A stretch of DNA of 64,000 nt from Candidatus Krumholzibacteriia bacterium (GTDB lineage: Bacteria; Krumholzibacteriota; Krumholzibacteriia; LZORAL124-64-63), in assembly GCA_016744705.1 (NCBI GenBank), contig JADGDU010000017.1, positions 40,601-104,600 on the forward strand. The letters are read 5' to 3'. The notes under the pieces were generated by a model. That model searched no databases. It was not told the DNA's origin and was given only the letters and a program-made list of their open reading frames with translations. Shown here in pieces: positions 10,238-19,027 of the stretch (its first letter is position 1; every line of letters starts with the position of its first letter). A program made the position numbers and the translations under genes.

Positions 10238-11239
10238 TCAGATATTCTCCGACTCTATACCAGCCGCTTCGAATGCATCAACGATCCGGCGTACTAATGG
10301 GTGGCGAACGATATCAGCCCCACCCAACTCCACAAACGAAACCCCTTCGGTTTCCCCTAAAATTTCCTGAACATGAACCAAACCGGACTTATCTCTGACA
10401 TCCAGATCAATCTGAGTGATATCCCCAGTGATCACAGCTTTGGACTGAAAACCCAACCGGGTCAGAAACATTTTCATCTGGCCCACTGTTGTATTTTGGG
10501 CTTCATCCAAAATCACAAAAGAATTGTTCAAAGTCCGTCCCCGCATATAGGCCAGAGGGGATGCTTCAATAACACCGCTGGCAATGTAGCGGGAAATTTG
10601 GGAGGCACCCATGATATCGGAAAGGGCATCAAACAATGGCCTCAGGTAGGGGTTGATTTTATCCTGCAGGTCACCCGGCAAAAAGCCCAATTGTTCACCG
10701 GCCTCAACGGCCGGCCGCACCAGAACGATCCGGTCAACCAATTGCTGCTTCAAATATTCCATGGCCATAACCACCGCCAGAAAGGTTTTCCCCGTTCCGG
10801 CTGGCCCGATGGAAAAGACCACATCGTCGCGGCGCACAGCATCAACATATTCCTGTTGGCCAGGAGTTTTGGTACGAACAGCCATGCGACTGCCAGCGGC
10901 AAAGAGCAACGGTTCGCCAGCATGGCCGGTTCCCTGAGGTACCCCATCCCCAACGGTGTGTTGCTCCCAGGCAACCCTCACCGCGGCTTCATCCATGAGT
11001 TGTCCCTGCCTCACCCGCTCCACCAGATCAGACAAGACCTTGAGAACCACAGCGGACCCGTCCCTGTCACCAGAGATGACAAGGCTGTCTCCGCGAACCA
11101 CGAGAGCACCGCCAAAACGATTTTCCAGGAAACGCAGATTGGCATCCTGCGGTCCTGTCAAATTCAGAAGCTCGAGGCCTTCCACTGAGACCCGCCCCTG
11201 TTCTTTCAGGGACGAGCCGTTTTTGAGAGAGTCGCTCAT
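10238..11239 (-). CDS. phoH: PhoH family ATPase
   Basis: A 333-residue PhoH/PhoL-type P-loop ATPase of superfamily 1-helicase-like fold. Walker A is GPAGTGKT near residue 143, and a DEAQN Walker B follows near residue 245 (FVILDEAQNTT). The N-terminal part resembles the KH-like domain seen in PhoH. The ATG overlaps the aspS stop as ATGA. It shares the classical phoH/7TM-HD/ybeY neighbourhood, where it is thought to act in RNA metabolism with YbeY. Confidence 0.93.
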   Translation of the reverse strand: MSDSLKNGSSLKEQGRVSVEGLELLNLTGPQDANLRFLENRFGGALVVRGDSLVISGDRDGSAVVLKVLSDLVERVRQGQLMDEAAVRVAWEQHTVGDGVPQGTGHAGEPLLFAAGSRMAVRTKTPGQQEYVDAVRRDDVVFSIGPAGTGKTFLAVVMAMEYLKQQLVDRIVLVRPAVEAGEQLGFLPGDLQDKINPYLRPLFDALSDIMGASQISRYIASGVIEASPLAYMRGRTLNNSFVILDEAQNTTVGQMKMFLTRLGFQSKAVITGDITQIDLDVRDKSGLVHVQEILGETEGVSFVELGGADIVRHPLVRRIVDAFEAAGIESENI

Positions 11240-13020
11240 TCCGGTTTGTCTTTTCCTGAAGGTTTTTCAGGGACAACCTGAAGGTTCAGTTCCACCAATT
11301 GGGCATCACTGATCCGACCTGGGCTGTGATCCAAGGGGGAAGCGGCCAAATTCGTTTTGGGGAAGGCAATCACTTCCCGCAACGAGGGACTGTTGGTCAA
11401 TAACATAACCAAGCGATCCAACCCCAGAGCAATGCCACCATGAGGCGGTGCGCCAAAGCCCAGAGCATCCAGGAAGAACCCGAATTTTTCCAGATACTCT
11501 TCTTCCTTCATGCCCACTATTTTGAATACCCGTTCCTGCAGTTCACGCTGGTGAATTCGGATGCTACCGGAACCCAGTTCAACGCCGTTGCAAACCAAAT
11601 CATAAAGCTGCGCCCGGCCTTTGCCTGGATCATCCTCCAGGCCATCCATATCCTCAGGTCGAGGCTGGGTGAACATGTGGTGGCACGCTGTCCAGGCACC
11701 TGTTTTATCATCTTTTTCGAACAGAGGAAAATTGCGAATCCAGGCCAAAGCCCAGCTATTTTCAGGAATCCAACCTGCTTTTTCAGCAATTTCCAGGCGC
11801 AGGGCACCGGTGGCAGCCACGGCCATCTTCCAATCACCGGCTACGAAGAGCAAGAGATCCCCTTCCGAACAACCGGTGCATTGCCGTAAGGAAGCCTGGA
11901 AGTCTTCTCCCAAAAATTTAGCGATTCCGGTTTCAAATCCGTCGGCAGTCACTTTCAAGCGGGCCAGTCCTGCGGCTCCTCGGGCCTTGACGAAATCTTC
12001 CAGGGCGTCCACCTGTTTGCGGCTCCAGCTAGCCAGTCCCGTGGCATTCAGGCAGCGAACGGTGCCACCATTTTCAATGGTCTTTTCAAACACCGAAAAG
12101 CCACATCCAGGGACGATATCATCCAAGGTGTGCATGGGGTTGCCAAAACGCAGATCCGGTTTGTCAGATCCGTACAGATTCATGGCTTCATCATAACTGA
12201 TGCGCAAAAAAGGCGTTGGCAAATCAATGCCCAGAGTTTCTGCAAAAATCGAAGCCATCATTTCTTCGATGATGGCATACACTTCGTCTTCAGTGACGAA
12301 GCTCATCTCCAGATCAATCTGGGTATGCTCAGGTTGGCGATCCTTGCGCAGATCTTCATCCCGCAGGCATCGAGCCAACTGGAAATACCGATCCACACCA
12401 CCAGCCATAAGCATCTGCTTGTAAAGCTGAGGCGACTGGGGCAAGGCATAAAACTGCCCATGGTGAACCCGGCTGGGCACCACGTAATCCCGCGCGCCTT
12501 CGGGTGTGGTTTTGATCAGTAAAGGCGTTTCCACTTCCAGGAAATCCTGGTCGGAAAGGTAACGTCTGGCCGCCATGGACGTCAGGTGTCTGATACGCAA
12601 ATTGTGGGCCATGACCGGATGCCGTAAATGCAGGTAGCGGTGCTTAAGACGCAGCTCTTCACTGGCATTTTCGGCCTGATCTATTTGGAAAGGCAAAGGC
12701 AGACAGGTGTTCAGCATTTCCACTTTGGTGGCCACCACTTCGATGGCACCGGTGGCCATGTCCGGATTGACCATATCATCCGGCCTGGGCCGCACGGTGC
12801 CGGTGATGCCAAGCACAGATTCCAACTTGAACTCTTTGGCGATTTCCAAAGGTTTGCCATCTTCACAAACCACTTGCACATTGCCATAGCGGTCACGCAA
12901 ATCTACGAATACGACTCCGCCCAGATCACGAATACGACTGGCCCAACCAGCCAGCTTGATTTCCTGGCCCACAAGGGAAACGCCCACCTGGCCGCAACGA
13001 TGACTCCGCATGTTGTTCAT
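11236..13020 (-). CDS. aspS: Aspartyl-tRNA synthetase
   Basis: Class II synthetase, 594 residues with the chosen start, the usual bacterial length. An N-terminal OB-fold anticodon-binding domain aligns with the E. coli start region (MRSHRCGQV). Motif 2 (FQLARCLRDEDLRKDRQPEHTQIDLEMSF region), the bacterial GAD insertion and motif 3 (GIALGLDRLVMLL) are present. The longest frame runs to 13101 inside hisS. I chose the ATG at 13018-13020, five bases after the hisS stop and preceded by GGAAGG inside hisS; ATG 13011 is a possible alternative. Whether it also charges tRNA-Asn cannot be told here. Confidence 0.96.
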   Translation of the reverse strand: MNNMRSHRCGQVGVSLVGQEIKLAGWASRIRDLGGVVFVDLRDRYGNVQVVCEDGKPLEIAKEFKLESVLGITGTVRPRPDDMVNPDMATGAIEVVATKVEMLNTCLPLPFQIDQAENASEELRLKHRYLHLRHPVMAHNLRIRHLTSMAARRYLSDQDFLEVETPLLIKTTPEGARDYVVPSRVHHGQFYALPQSPQLYKQMLMAGGVDRYFQLARCLRDEDLRKDRQPEHTQIDLEMSFVTEDEVYAIIEEMMASIFAETLGIDLPTPFLRISYDEAMNLYGSDKPDLRFGNPMHTLDDIVPGCGFSVFEKTIENGGTVRCLNATGLASWSRKQVDALEDFVKARGAAGLARLKVTADGFETGIAKFLGEDFQASLRQCTGCSEGDLLLFVAGDWKMAVAATGALRLEIAEKAGWIPENSWALAWIRNFPLFEKDDKTGAWTACHHMFTQPRPEDMDGLEDDPGKGRAQLYDLVCNGVELGSGSIRIHQRELQERVFKIVGMKEEEYLEKFGFFLDALGFGAPPHGGIALGLDRLVMLLTNSPSLREVIAFPKTNLAASPLDHSPGRISDAQLVELNLQVVPEKPSGKDKPE

Positions 13021-13024
13021 ATTC

Positions 13025-14302
13025 TCATTCACCTTCCATGACTTCCTGCACGGCTGCCGACAAGGATTTGCCGTCAACCTGCTTTTGTTCACCAGTAGCA
13101 AAATTCTTCAATTGGATAGCCCCGGAAAGCACTTCCTGTTCTCCGGCAACCAACATGACTTTCGCCCGACGCAAGTTGGCTGATTTGGCCTGAGCCTTAA
13201 GAGAGCGACCCGTCGTATCAATTTCAACCCGATAATTATCCCGCAGAGATTCCACCAGGATAAGAGCGAACTCCTGGGCCGCTATATCGGTGCAAGCCAC
13301 ATACACATCCACCTTGGATTGTGGGCTGCGTTGGGCATCAAAAGGTTTATCGTCCAGGTGCAGAAGGGTGCGCTCCACGCCGATGGAAAAACCGATGGCC
13401 GGAGTGGCTGGTCCCCCACAATGCTCCACCAAATAATCGTAGCGACCGCCTCCGGCCAGACTGCTTTGCTTGCGGCCACTGCGGGCCGTAATTTCAAAAG
13501 TGGTGCGGCAATAATAATCCAACCCTCGCATCAAAGCCGGGTTGCTTACAAAGGGCACACCCAAACTTTCCAGAGTTCGCAAAACCACATCGTGATGATC
13601 ACGACACCCCTGGCAAAGAGAATCGGTGATGGGTTTAAAAGTGGACAGCAATTTGGCCACACCATCATCCTTGGCATCGTAAAGACGCAAGGGATTGATG
13701 TCGATCCTGGCCTTCAGATTTTCAGGGATCACATCAAGATTGTCATTGAGAAAATCTTTCAGATCATGAAGGAAAGCTGGCCGGCATTCCGGACAACCAA
13801 TGCTGTTGACCTGAGCAGTCACTCCCTCAGCCCCCACGGCATCGAACAGGGCCATTGCTGTCTGGATCACTTCTGCATCCAGAACCGGGCTGTCACTGCC
13901 CAAAGCCTCAACGCCCACCTGATGGAATTGTCGGTATCGACCAGCCTGGGGCTGGTCATGCCTAAACATAGGCCCATTATAATAGAATTTCATGGTGCCC
14001 GGTTGCCGGGTCAATCCGTTTTCCAGATAGGCGCGCACAACCGAAGCGGTCATCTCTGGCCGCAAAGTCAGGCTTTCGCCCCCCTTGCTTTCAAAGGTGT
14101 ACATCTCTTTATCGACAATATCGGTGCCCTTGCCTACCGAACGCAGAAAAAGGTCTGTGGGTTCAACGATAGGAGTTCGAATCTCACCGTAACCATAACG
14201 ACCCAGAACTTCGCACCAGCGTTCTTCACACCAGCGCAATTTCTCTATTTTCTCCAGGAGGATATCCTGAAAACCTCTCAACCGTTGATACCGCAGCTTC
14301 AT
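13025..14302 (-). CDS. hisS: Histidyl-tRNA synthetase
   Basis: Class II synthetase of 425 residues, full length. Motif 1 region, motif 2 (KFYYNGPMFRHDQPQAGRYR), the HisA signature (LMRGLDYYCRTTFE) and motif 3 (AIGFSIGVERTLLHL) are all present, followed by the C-terminal anticodon-binding domain. The start is an ATG with GAAAGG six bases upstream. It is followed immediately by aspS, a frequent bacterial pairing. Confidence 0.97.
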   Translation of the reverse strand: MKLRYQRLRGFQDILLEKIEKLRWCEERWCEVLGRYGYGEIRTPIVEPTDLFLRSVGKGTDIVDKEMYTFESKGGESLTLRPEMTASVVRAYLENGLTRQPGTMKFYYNGPMFRHDQPQAGRYRQFHQVGVEALGSDSPVLDAEVIQTAMALFDAVGAEGVTAQVNSIGCPECRPAFLHDLKDFLNDNLDVIPENLKARIDINPLRLYDAKDDGVAKLLSTFKPITDSLCQGCRDHHDVVLRTLESLGVPFVSNPALMRGLDYYCRTTFEITARSGRKQSSLAGGGRYDYLVEHCGGPATPAIGFSIGVERTLLHLDDKPFDAQRSPQSKVDVYVACTDIAAQEFALILVESLRDNYRVEIDTTGRSLKAQAKSANLRRAKVMLVAGEQEVLSGAIQLKNFATGEQKQVDGKSLSAAVQEVMEGE

Positions 14303-14340
14303 AACAACCTTTCACTCTTTCAAAGATCCGACAATATGTA

Positions 14341-15267
14341 TCAATCAGTGGCCCCGGGCCAATTTCGGGTAAAATTCCGGCGCACCAGTTCAAAGTCCGG
14401 TTCCAGAAGAATATTGAAACCCACTAACCCCAAGGCACCCAGATGGCTTTGCAAAAGGCTCACCGGTTCGGAAGTTTCACCCTCTGAACGTCCCACCAAG
14501 GCCAAAGTATCGGCCCATTTCAGCCGGTCCACCAGGGGGATCATCGTGGACGCCATCACCACCATGTCGGGCACGGGAACGGTCCGGGTATGGACGCCCC
14601 AAATGTTGGGATCCAATAATCCGGATGCAAAAAATTCCTCTGCCTCCCATTGCCGAACTAAAGCAAAATCGAAAGCTCCCAGGCGCAGGGCATGCAAGGC
14701 CGGTGCATGGTTGTAGGGGTCTGGTCCGAAAGCGCATTCTCCCTTTCGCATGACCGGTCCTTCCGGTCCCACGGAAACCAGACTGATGGAATCGCCAAAC
14801 ACCGTCCGCTTGGCATGGGATTCCCAGGGGCGAGCTGACTTGCCGACGGATTTCCGGAACACAGTAACGCCGCGAGGCCGCAAATTGCTGGGTAATCGCC
14901 GTCGTCCCACTGCCATTTGGGCATACTTTGCAGGATCCAGTTCCAGTGCAAGGCCATCAGGACAAAAGAGAAAATCCACTCCCCCTTGGGCTTGTTTCAT
15001 AAACTCGCCCCGGGTAGTGCATACCACAACCTCCATGGAGTGTTCGCTGATTTCCCCCAAAACCTGGGCCAAAGAATGGAAAAACTCTTCCCGCTCTGTG
15101 CCACTTCCCGGAGCATCAAAAACCAGGAAAACCTCCTGCATTTCATACCCCTTAGAAGAGGGAAAGAAAGCGGCACCCAAAGCCAGAACCAAAACCAGGG
15201 CCGCGGCCGCCAAGGTGGTTTTAGGAAATTTGGTAGGTCCCTCAATAGCTTCCGGTGATTCACTCAT
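14341..15267 (-). CDS. Membrane-anchored PhnD-like phosphate/phosphonate-binding family protein
   Basis: A 308-residue protein with one N-terminal hydrophobic helix (about residues 20-36, TTLAAAALVLVLALGAAFF) and a periplasmic-binding-like fold resembling PhnD/phosphite-binding proteins. Family features include the opening LVFDAPGSGTEREEFFHSLAQVLGE, a middle GDSISLVSVGPEGP segment and HALRLGAFDFALV. I use ATG 15265-15267, which overlaps the upstream stop as ATGAGTGA and has AAGGTGGTG upstream. No ABC permease or ATPase lies nearby, so a transport role is unsupported. It may be a ligand sensor or an orphan binding protein. Confidence 0.7.
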   Translation of the reverse strand: MSESPEAIEGPTKFPKTTLAAAALVLVLALGAAFFPSSKGYEMQEVFLVFDAPGSGTEREEFFHSLAQVLGEISEHSMEVVVCTTRGEFMKQAQGGVDFLFCPDGLALELDPAKYAQMAVGRRRLPSNLRPRGVTVFRKSVGKSARPWESHAKRTVFGDSISLVSVGPEGPVMRKGECAFGPDPYNHAPALHALRLGAFDFALVRQWEAEEFFASGLLDPNIWGVHTRTVPVPDMVVMASTMIPLVDRLKWADTLALVGRSEGETSEPVSLLQSHLGALGLVGFNILLEPDFELVRRNFTRNWPGATD

Positions 15268-16240
15268 TCTGAGCACCACCTTCTACCGTCAAGGCATCAA
15301 CGGCCTGATACAAGGAATCCATGGAGACAGTAGGGCTGCCCACAATGACTTGAAAACTGGGTGGATCCAAGCCCACCACTTCCAGCCAGTCAGGCTTATC
15401 AACCTGCCCCTTCAACTCATAAATGCCCTCATCCAAATCTCCCACCGGTACTGTCACCAAAAAGCGGTGGGCCGTCAGGGCTCGCACCGAATCAGCCACA
15501 CCCCTTACCATCACATCCACCACCGGAGGCGATACGCCCACTGGGGGCCGGCCCACATCCACCAAGGGGATGACAGGAATATTGGCCAAGGTGCGATCTT
15601 CAAGAGGGGCCACCATACAGTCGAGTGAGACCTGCCGAGTGGCCAGATGCAAAAAGCCCCCGGGTTGAATCAGTCGTACGGTCAATCGTTCGCTTTCTTT
15701 AAGTTTTGAAAAATCCACTGGTTCAGCTTCCACCACCGGATGAGTGAGAAAAAACCGACTGGGCCCAGAGACCAGGACTGAATCCGGCAATAATTTAGGG
15801 GCCTGCAAAAAATCGTATCCATCCCGCAATGTTGTGGTGTTCTTTTGGACCACTGGCAAAAGCTTGAATTCCTGGCGGTCCACCTGGATCCGCAGGCGAA
15901 CCGGAGGATGGATGCCTATCACTTTCAAATCCGAATAAATATCAGAAGACACCACTTCGTAGGAGAATTCCGGACCTGGTTCACGGTCCCAGAGATTGAT
16001 GCGCACTTCACCAACATTTTGATTGAAAAGGCTATGGGTCAGCAACCGTAGTTTGCTGCCCTCCAAGCGAACGGCCACCGAGGATGGTAAGTCGCTGCCT
16101 TCTATGGTCAAATTTTCACCCAAGCCCGTCACCAGCAGAGCCAGGTTGGCATTCTGCTCCACCACGGAGTGCGAAGCCACCTGAACCCAAATGATGACCG
16201 AGGCCACCAGACATGCAATTTTCAAACCCAGTCGGTTCAT
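15260..16240 (-). CDS. YbbR-like domain protein (CdaR family)
   Basis: A 326-residue exported or membrane-anchored protein with an N-terminal hydrophobic segment (MNRLGLKIACLVASVIIWV) and a long beta-rich region matching repeated YbbR-like domains. In Firmicutes such proteins (CdaR) regulate the diadenylate cyclase CdaA. No cdaA is seen here, but the same gene run encodes a PgpH-like phosphodiesterase. The start is the ATG at 16238-16240, overlapping the amidase stop as ATGA; the longer frame to 16360 lies inside the amidase gene. Confidence 0.8.
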   Translation of the reverse strand: MNRLGLKIACLVASVIIWVQVASHSVVEQNANLALLVTGLGENLTIEGSDLPSSVAVRLEGSKLRLLTHSLFNQNVGEVRINLWDREPGPEFSYEVVSSDIYSDLKVIGIHPPVRLRIQVDRQEFKLLPVVQKNTTTLRDGYDFLQAPKLLPDSVLVSGPSRFFLTHPVVEAEPVDFSKLKESERLTVRLIQPGGFLHLATRQVSLDCMVAPLEDRTLANIPVIPLVDVGRPPVGVSPPVVDVMVRGVADSVRALTAHRFLVTVPVGDLDEGIYELKGQVDKPDWLEVVGLDPPSFQVIVGSPTVSMDSLYQAVDALTVEGGAQNE

Positions 16241-17613
16241 GGTTCCTCGATGCCTTGGGGTAATCGCAGCACTTGCCCCACCAAAAGGGATCCGGACTGC
16301 AGCTGGTTTCTTTGCGTAATTTCTTGAATGGTAGTGCCACAGCGCCGGGCCAAATCCCACAGGCTGTCTCCCTGACGGACCGCGTATTGCTGGGGCCAGT
16401 GTTCAGGGCGTTCACCATCCAACAGAGCCAACGCAGTTTGGTCGTGACGCCAGGTCACCACACCTTCGGCCAGCATAGCAGCCAACCGATCCCGGCCCTC
16501 ACTGCTACGCAGAACTTTCATATCTTCGGCATGCGAAAGATAGGCCAGCTCAACTAAGGCGGAGGGCATAGCCAAAGAGCGCAACACTTGAAAACCGGCC
16601 TGTTTGGCTTTTCTCTTTTTGATCACAGAGCTGGCATCCGCTGTCTGAAGCAAGTGATCAGCCAGCCGGGCAGACTCATGCAAAACCATGGTCATGCGCA
16701 TATCCATCAGAATATTGACCACAAGGTCATCATATTTTTCAGTGGAATCAAGACCCACCAAATCTGCGGCATTTTCTTTATCCGCCAATTCCTGTGCTTC
16801 CCTGTCGGTGGCCCCTTGCAGAGACAGAAAATAGACTTCCATCCCCCCCACCTGTTTCCGTTTGTGCGTATTGCAGTGGACACTCAGAAAAAGGTCACCT
16901 TTATGTTCGGCAGCCATTTCCACCCGACGCCCAAGGCTGGGGTAATAATCTGCTTTCCGGGTCAGGACCGCCCGGTAGCCAGGTAGAGAATTCAAAATGC
17001 GAGCCAATTCCAGACTCACATCAAGCACCACATCCTTTTCCTGAATATCCCCGCGAATAGCTCCCGGATCCAAACCACCGTGGCCTGGATCGATCACCAC
17101 GGTGAACATCTGGTCCGGTTCAGCAGAGATCACCTTTGTTTTGCTCAGCAACGTTGGGGACGGTTGAGAATCCTCCCGGACACGGATCACATCCAGCACC
17201 ACCCGATGAGGATGCTGGTTTTCCGGAGGAAGAGAGAATGTTTTAAAGGCCGCTTCCCCCGTTAAGTCGATAACTACCTGGGCTCTCTTTTTCCCAGGAT
17301 TGCGGCGGATGCGTTTGATTAGTCCATCGCCCACAGACAGACTGGAGCTGTTGGCAAATGTGCAGTGAGGAACATTGATAACCAGCCGGTCGGGCTCAGA
17401 TATTTCTCTCACCTCAAAGGAGGCTGGACCATCAAGATCCAGAACCACGCGAGTTTTGTCAGGACCTGAGAAATAGCGAATGCGTAAAATTTCCGGGGAA
17501 CCATTGGCCCAGGCAGGGATTGCGACCAAAAGCCACACACACGCAGCAAGAAACCCCACATACAGTGGCAATTTCAAAATACTGCAATGATAGGATGATC
17601 TTCTCCCAGGCAA
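16237..17613 (-). CDS. N-acetylmuramoyl-L-alanine amidase with AMIN and LysM domains
   Basis: Periplasmic AmiC-like cell-wall amidase, 458 residues, that cleaves the bond between MurNAc and the stem peptide at division. Order: signal peptide (about residues 13-36, cut after AWA), AMIN domain (about 40-145), Amidase_3 domain (about 170-395) with VVIDPGHGGLDPGAI, a zinc-ligand E in IQEKDVV and H in LSVHCN, and a C-terminal LysM (about 410-455, YAVRQGDSLWDLARRCGTT). The start is TTG at 17611-17613 with AAGGAG ten bases upstream. First gene of the long housekeeping run; I see no convincing promoter upstream. Confidence 0.92.
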   Translation of the reverse strand: MPGRRSSYHCSILKLPLYVGFLAACVWLLVAIPAWANGSPEILRIRYFSGPDKTRVVLDLDGPASFEVREISEPDRLVINVPHCTFANSSSLSVGDGLIKRIRRNPGKKRAQVVIDLTGEAAFKTFSLPPENQHPHRVVLDVIRVREDSQPSPTLLSKTKVISAEPDQMFTVVIDPGHGGLDPGAIRGDIQEKDVVLDVSLELARILNSLPGYRAVLTRKADYYPSLGRRVEMAAEHKGDLFLSVHCNTHKRKQVGGMEVYFLSLQGATDREAQELADKENAADLVGLDSTEKYDDLVVNILMDMRMTMVLHESARLADHLLQTADASSVIKKRKAKQAGFQVLRSLAMPSALVELAYLSHAEDMKVLRSSEGRDRLAAMLAEGVVTWRHDQTALALLDGERPEHWPQQYAVRQGDSLWDLARRCGTTIQEITQRNQLQSGSLLVGQVLRLPQGIEEP

Positions 17614-17753
17614 TGCTGCCGCTCCTTCGCTGGGTCAGGGCTCAAATGGACACACTAAACTCCGGGTCCGTCCAGAGTCGGATGGGCCAATTTGTGCATA
17701 ATTTAACACAAACAGGTGGTTCTTCCCATCGAAACTTGCTCTTTCAGGGACAC

Positions 17754-17783
17754 AAAAAAACCTGGAAGAGACTTCCAGGTTTC
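17754..17783 (-). terminator. Rho-independent terminator after the M23 peptidase gene
   Basis: A perfect 8-bp stem (CCTGGAAG/CTTCCAGG) with a 3-base loop. On the minus strand it is followed by seven T residues (A7 at 17754-17760). It lies about 30 bases beyond the M23 stop codon. Confidence 0.85.
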
Positions 17784-17812
17784 TACACAATTCCAATGGA
17801 GGGCAGTGGTTT

Positions 17813-18757
17813 TCAGTTTCTGCTGGCGTAGGAGTCCAAAATATAAGGCACCGGGTTGACCGACCGGCCCTGGACTCTGATTTCATAGTGCAAATGTGGC
17901 GCCGTACTGCGTCCCGTATTCCCCGATTTTCCGATGACTTGCCCCCGCTTTACAACATCGCCCTTTTTCACATCCATATGGTCAAGATGGGCATACAGTG
18001 ACATCACAGAATTGCCATGATCGATCTTGATCACTTTGCCCAATCCCCGTTGTTGCTGCACCGCGAAGACGACTCCATCGCCCGTGACCCGCACATCAGT
18101 GCCCAAGGGAACAGAAAAATCTAATCCATGGTGAAAACGCCCCTTGCCGGTAAAGGGATCGTTGCGCACCCCAAACCGTGAACTGACCCAACCAATGTCA
18201 GTGGGCCTGATGGAAGGGATTTTGGCTCTCACGTCTGCACGCACTGATAAAGTATCCAGCATAGCCTGATAACCCTGGCGCTGGATTCGGGCCTGGCGAA
18301 CCATCAGATTCACTTCTTTGCCCAATGCGGAAAATTCACTTTGCTGTACATCGGACAAATCCTGTCCAGGGATTTCGAGATCTGTTAACCCCAAGGGGCC
18401 GCGACCACCCACCCCAGCAGCAAAAGTTTCTTTATCAAGAGGTTGCAAATCCACAGCGGTGGCCACCAGATTCTGCATTGCAAAAGTTTCGTCCATCTCA
18501 TCCCGCAGGTCCAGGACCTGTCCCTGGAGCTGATCAATTTCAGCAACCAAAGTCTGGTTTTCCTGGTTTAGGACTGATCCACCGGGAATCCAACCGGCAC
18601 CAGTCTTTACACCCACACCATATAAAACCGAAAGACAAAGCAGAAAAACAAGCACCCCACTGCCCAGCAATAGGGACCACCGAGGCACTCTCAGTTGCCT
18701 GGTAGGCCCATGATCTTCGGGCATATATAGGAATGTGTAGTTCTTCTTGAGCTTCAT
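17813..18757 (-). CDS. M23 family zinc metallopeptidase (LytM-type)
   Basis: A 314-residue cell-wall endopeptidase or amidase activator. Order: short cytoplasmic N terminus, one membrane helix (about residues 29-50), a coiled-coil-like segment (about 65-110) and a C-terminal peptidase M23 domain. The zinc-site pattern is present: FHHGLDFSVPLG with H-x3-D, then HLHYE near residue 290. The start chosen is the ATG at 18755-18757, giving MKLKKNYTFLYMPE, which resembles homologues; the longer frame begins at 18811. It has its own promoter and terminator and stands apart from the amidase operon although both act on murein. Confidence 0.9.
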   Translation of the reverse strand: MKLKKNYTFLYMPEDHGPTRQLRVPRWSLLLGSGVLVFLLCLSVLYGVGVKTGAGWIPGGSVLNQENQTLVAEIDQLQGQVLDLRDEMDETFAMQNLVATAVDLQPLDKETFAAGVGGRGPLGLTDLEIPGQDLSDVQQSEFSALGKEVNLMVRQARIQRQGYQAMLDTLSVRADVRAKIPSIRPTDIGWVSSRFGVRNDPFTGKGRFHHGLDFSVPLGTDVRVTGDGVVFAVQQQRGLGKVIKIDHGNSVMSLYAHLDHMDVKKGDVVKRGQVIGKSGNTGRSTAPHLHYEIRVQGRSVNPVPYILDSYASRN

Positions 18758-18856
18758 GACCGTCCCAAAAAACAGAGTATTGAAGTGAATCAGGGGGAGC
18801 GTTTCAACCAATCAGACCACGGTGATGGTGGCCTTATGAAAAGAATATCGCCCCAC

Positions 18857-18885
18857 ATAATCATCAGAGAGGAGGAATATGTCAA
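18857..18885 (-). promoter_or_regulatory. Sigma-70-type promoter for the M23 peptidase gene
   Basis: TTGACA at 18880-18885 (minus strand) is separated by 17 bases from GATTAT at 18857-18862 (four of six consensus bases). The predicted start near 18850 leaves a leader of about 90 bases before the M23 ATG. It is seen in sequence only. Confidence 0.5.
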
Positions 18886-18966
18886 CTTGGAACCTCTCCC
18901 TCCGCGTCCAGACTGGACGGAAGACTTTAAGCAATTACTGGTCCAATTTGCTCAAAAACCACAGAA

Positions 18967-18990
18967 GCCGGCTGCCCTATGGCAACCGGC
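18967..18990 (-). terminator. Hairpin terminator after the sigma factor gene
   Basis: The inverted repeat GCCGGCTGCC/GGCAACCGGC forms an imperfect 10-bp stem about 40 bases beyond the sigma factor stop. T5 follows on the minus strand and CT-rich T6 on the plus strand, so it could work in both directions. Confidence 0.6.
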
Positions 18991-19027
18991 CTCCTCTTTT
19001 TTGCTATTTATCAGCTCACCGCGAGGC

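Noticed and set aside
13319..14716. 465-codon plus-strand frame opposite hisS
   Set aside because: It overlaps hisS and the PhnD-like gene completely on the other strand; both of those have clear family motifs, and this frame has none.
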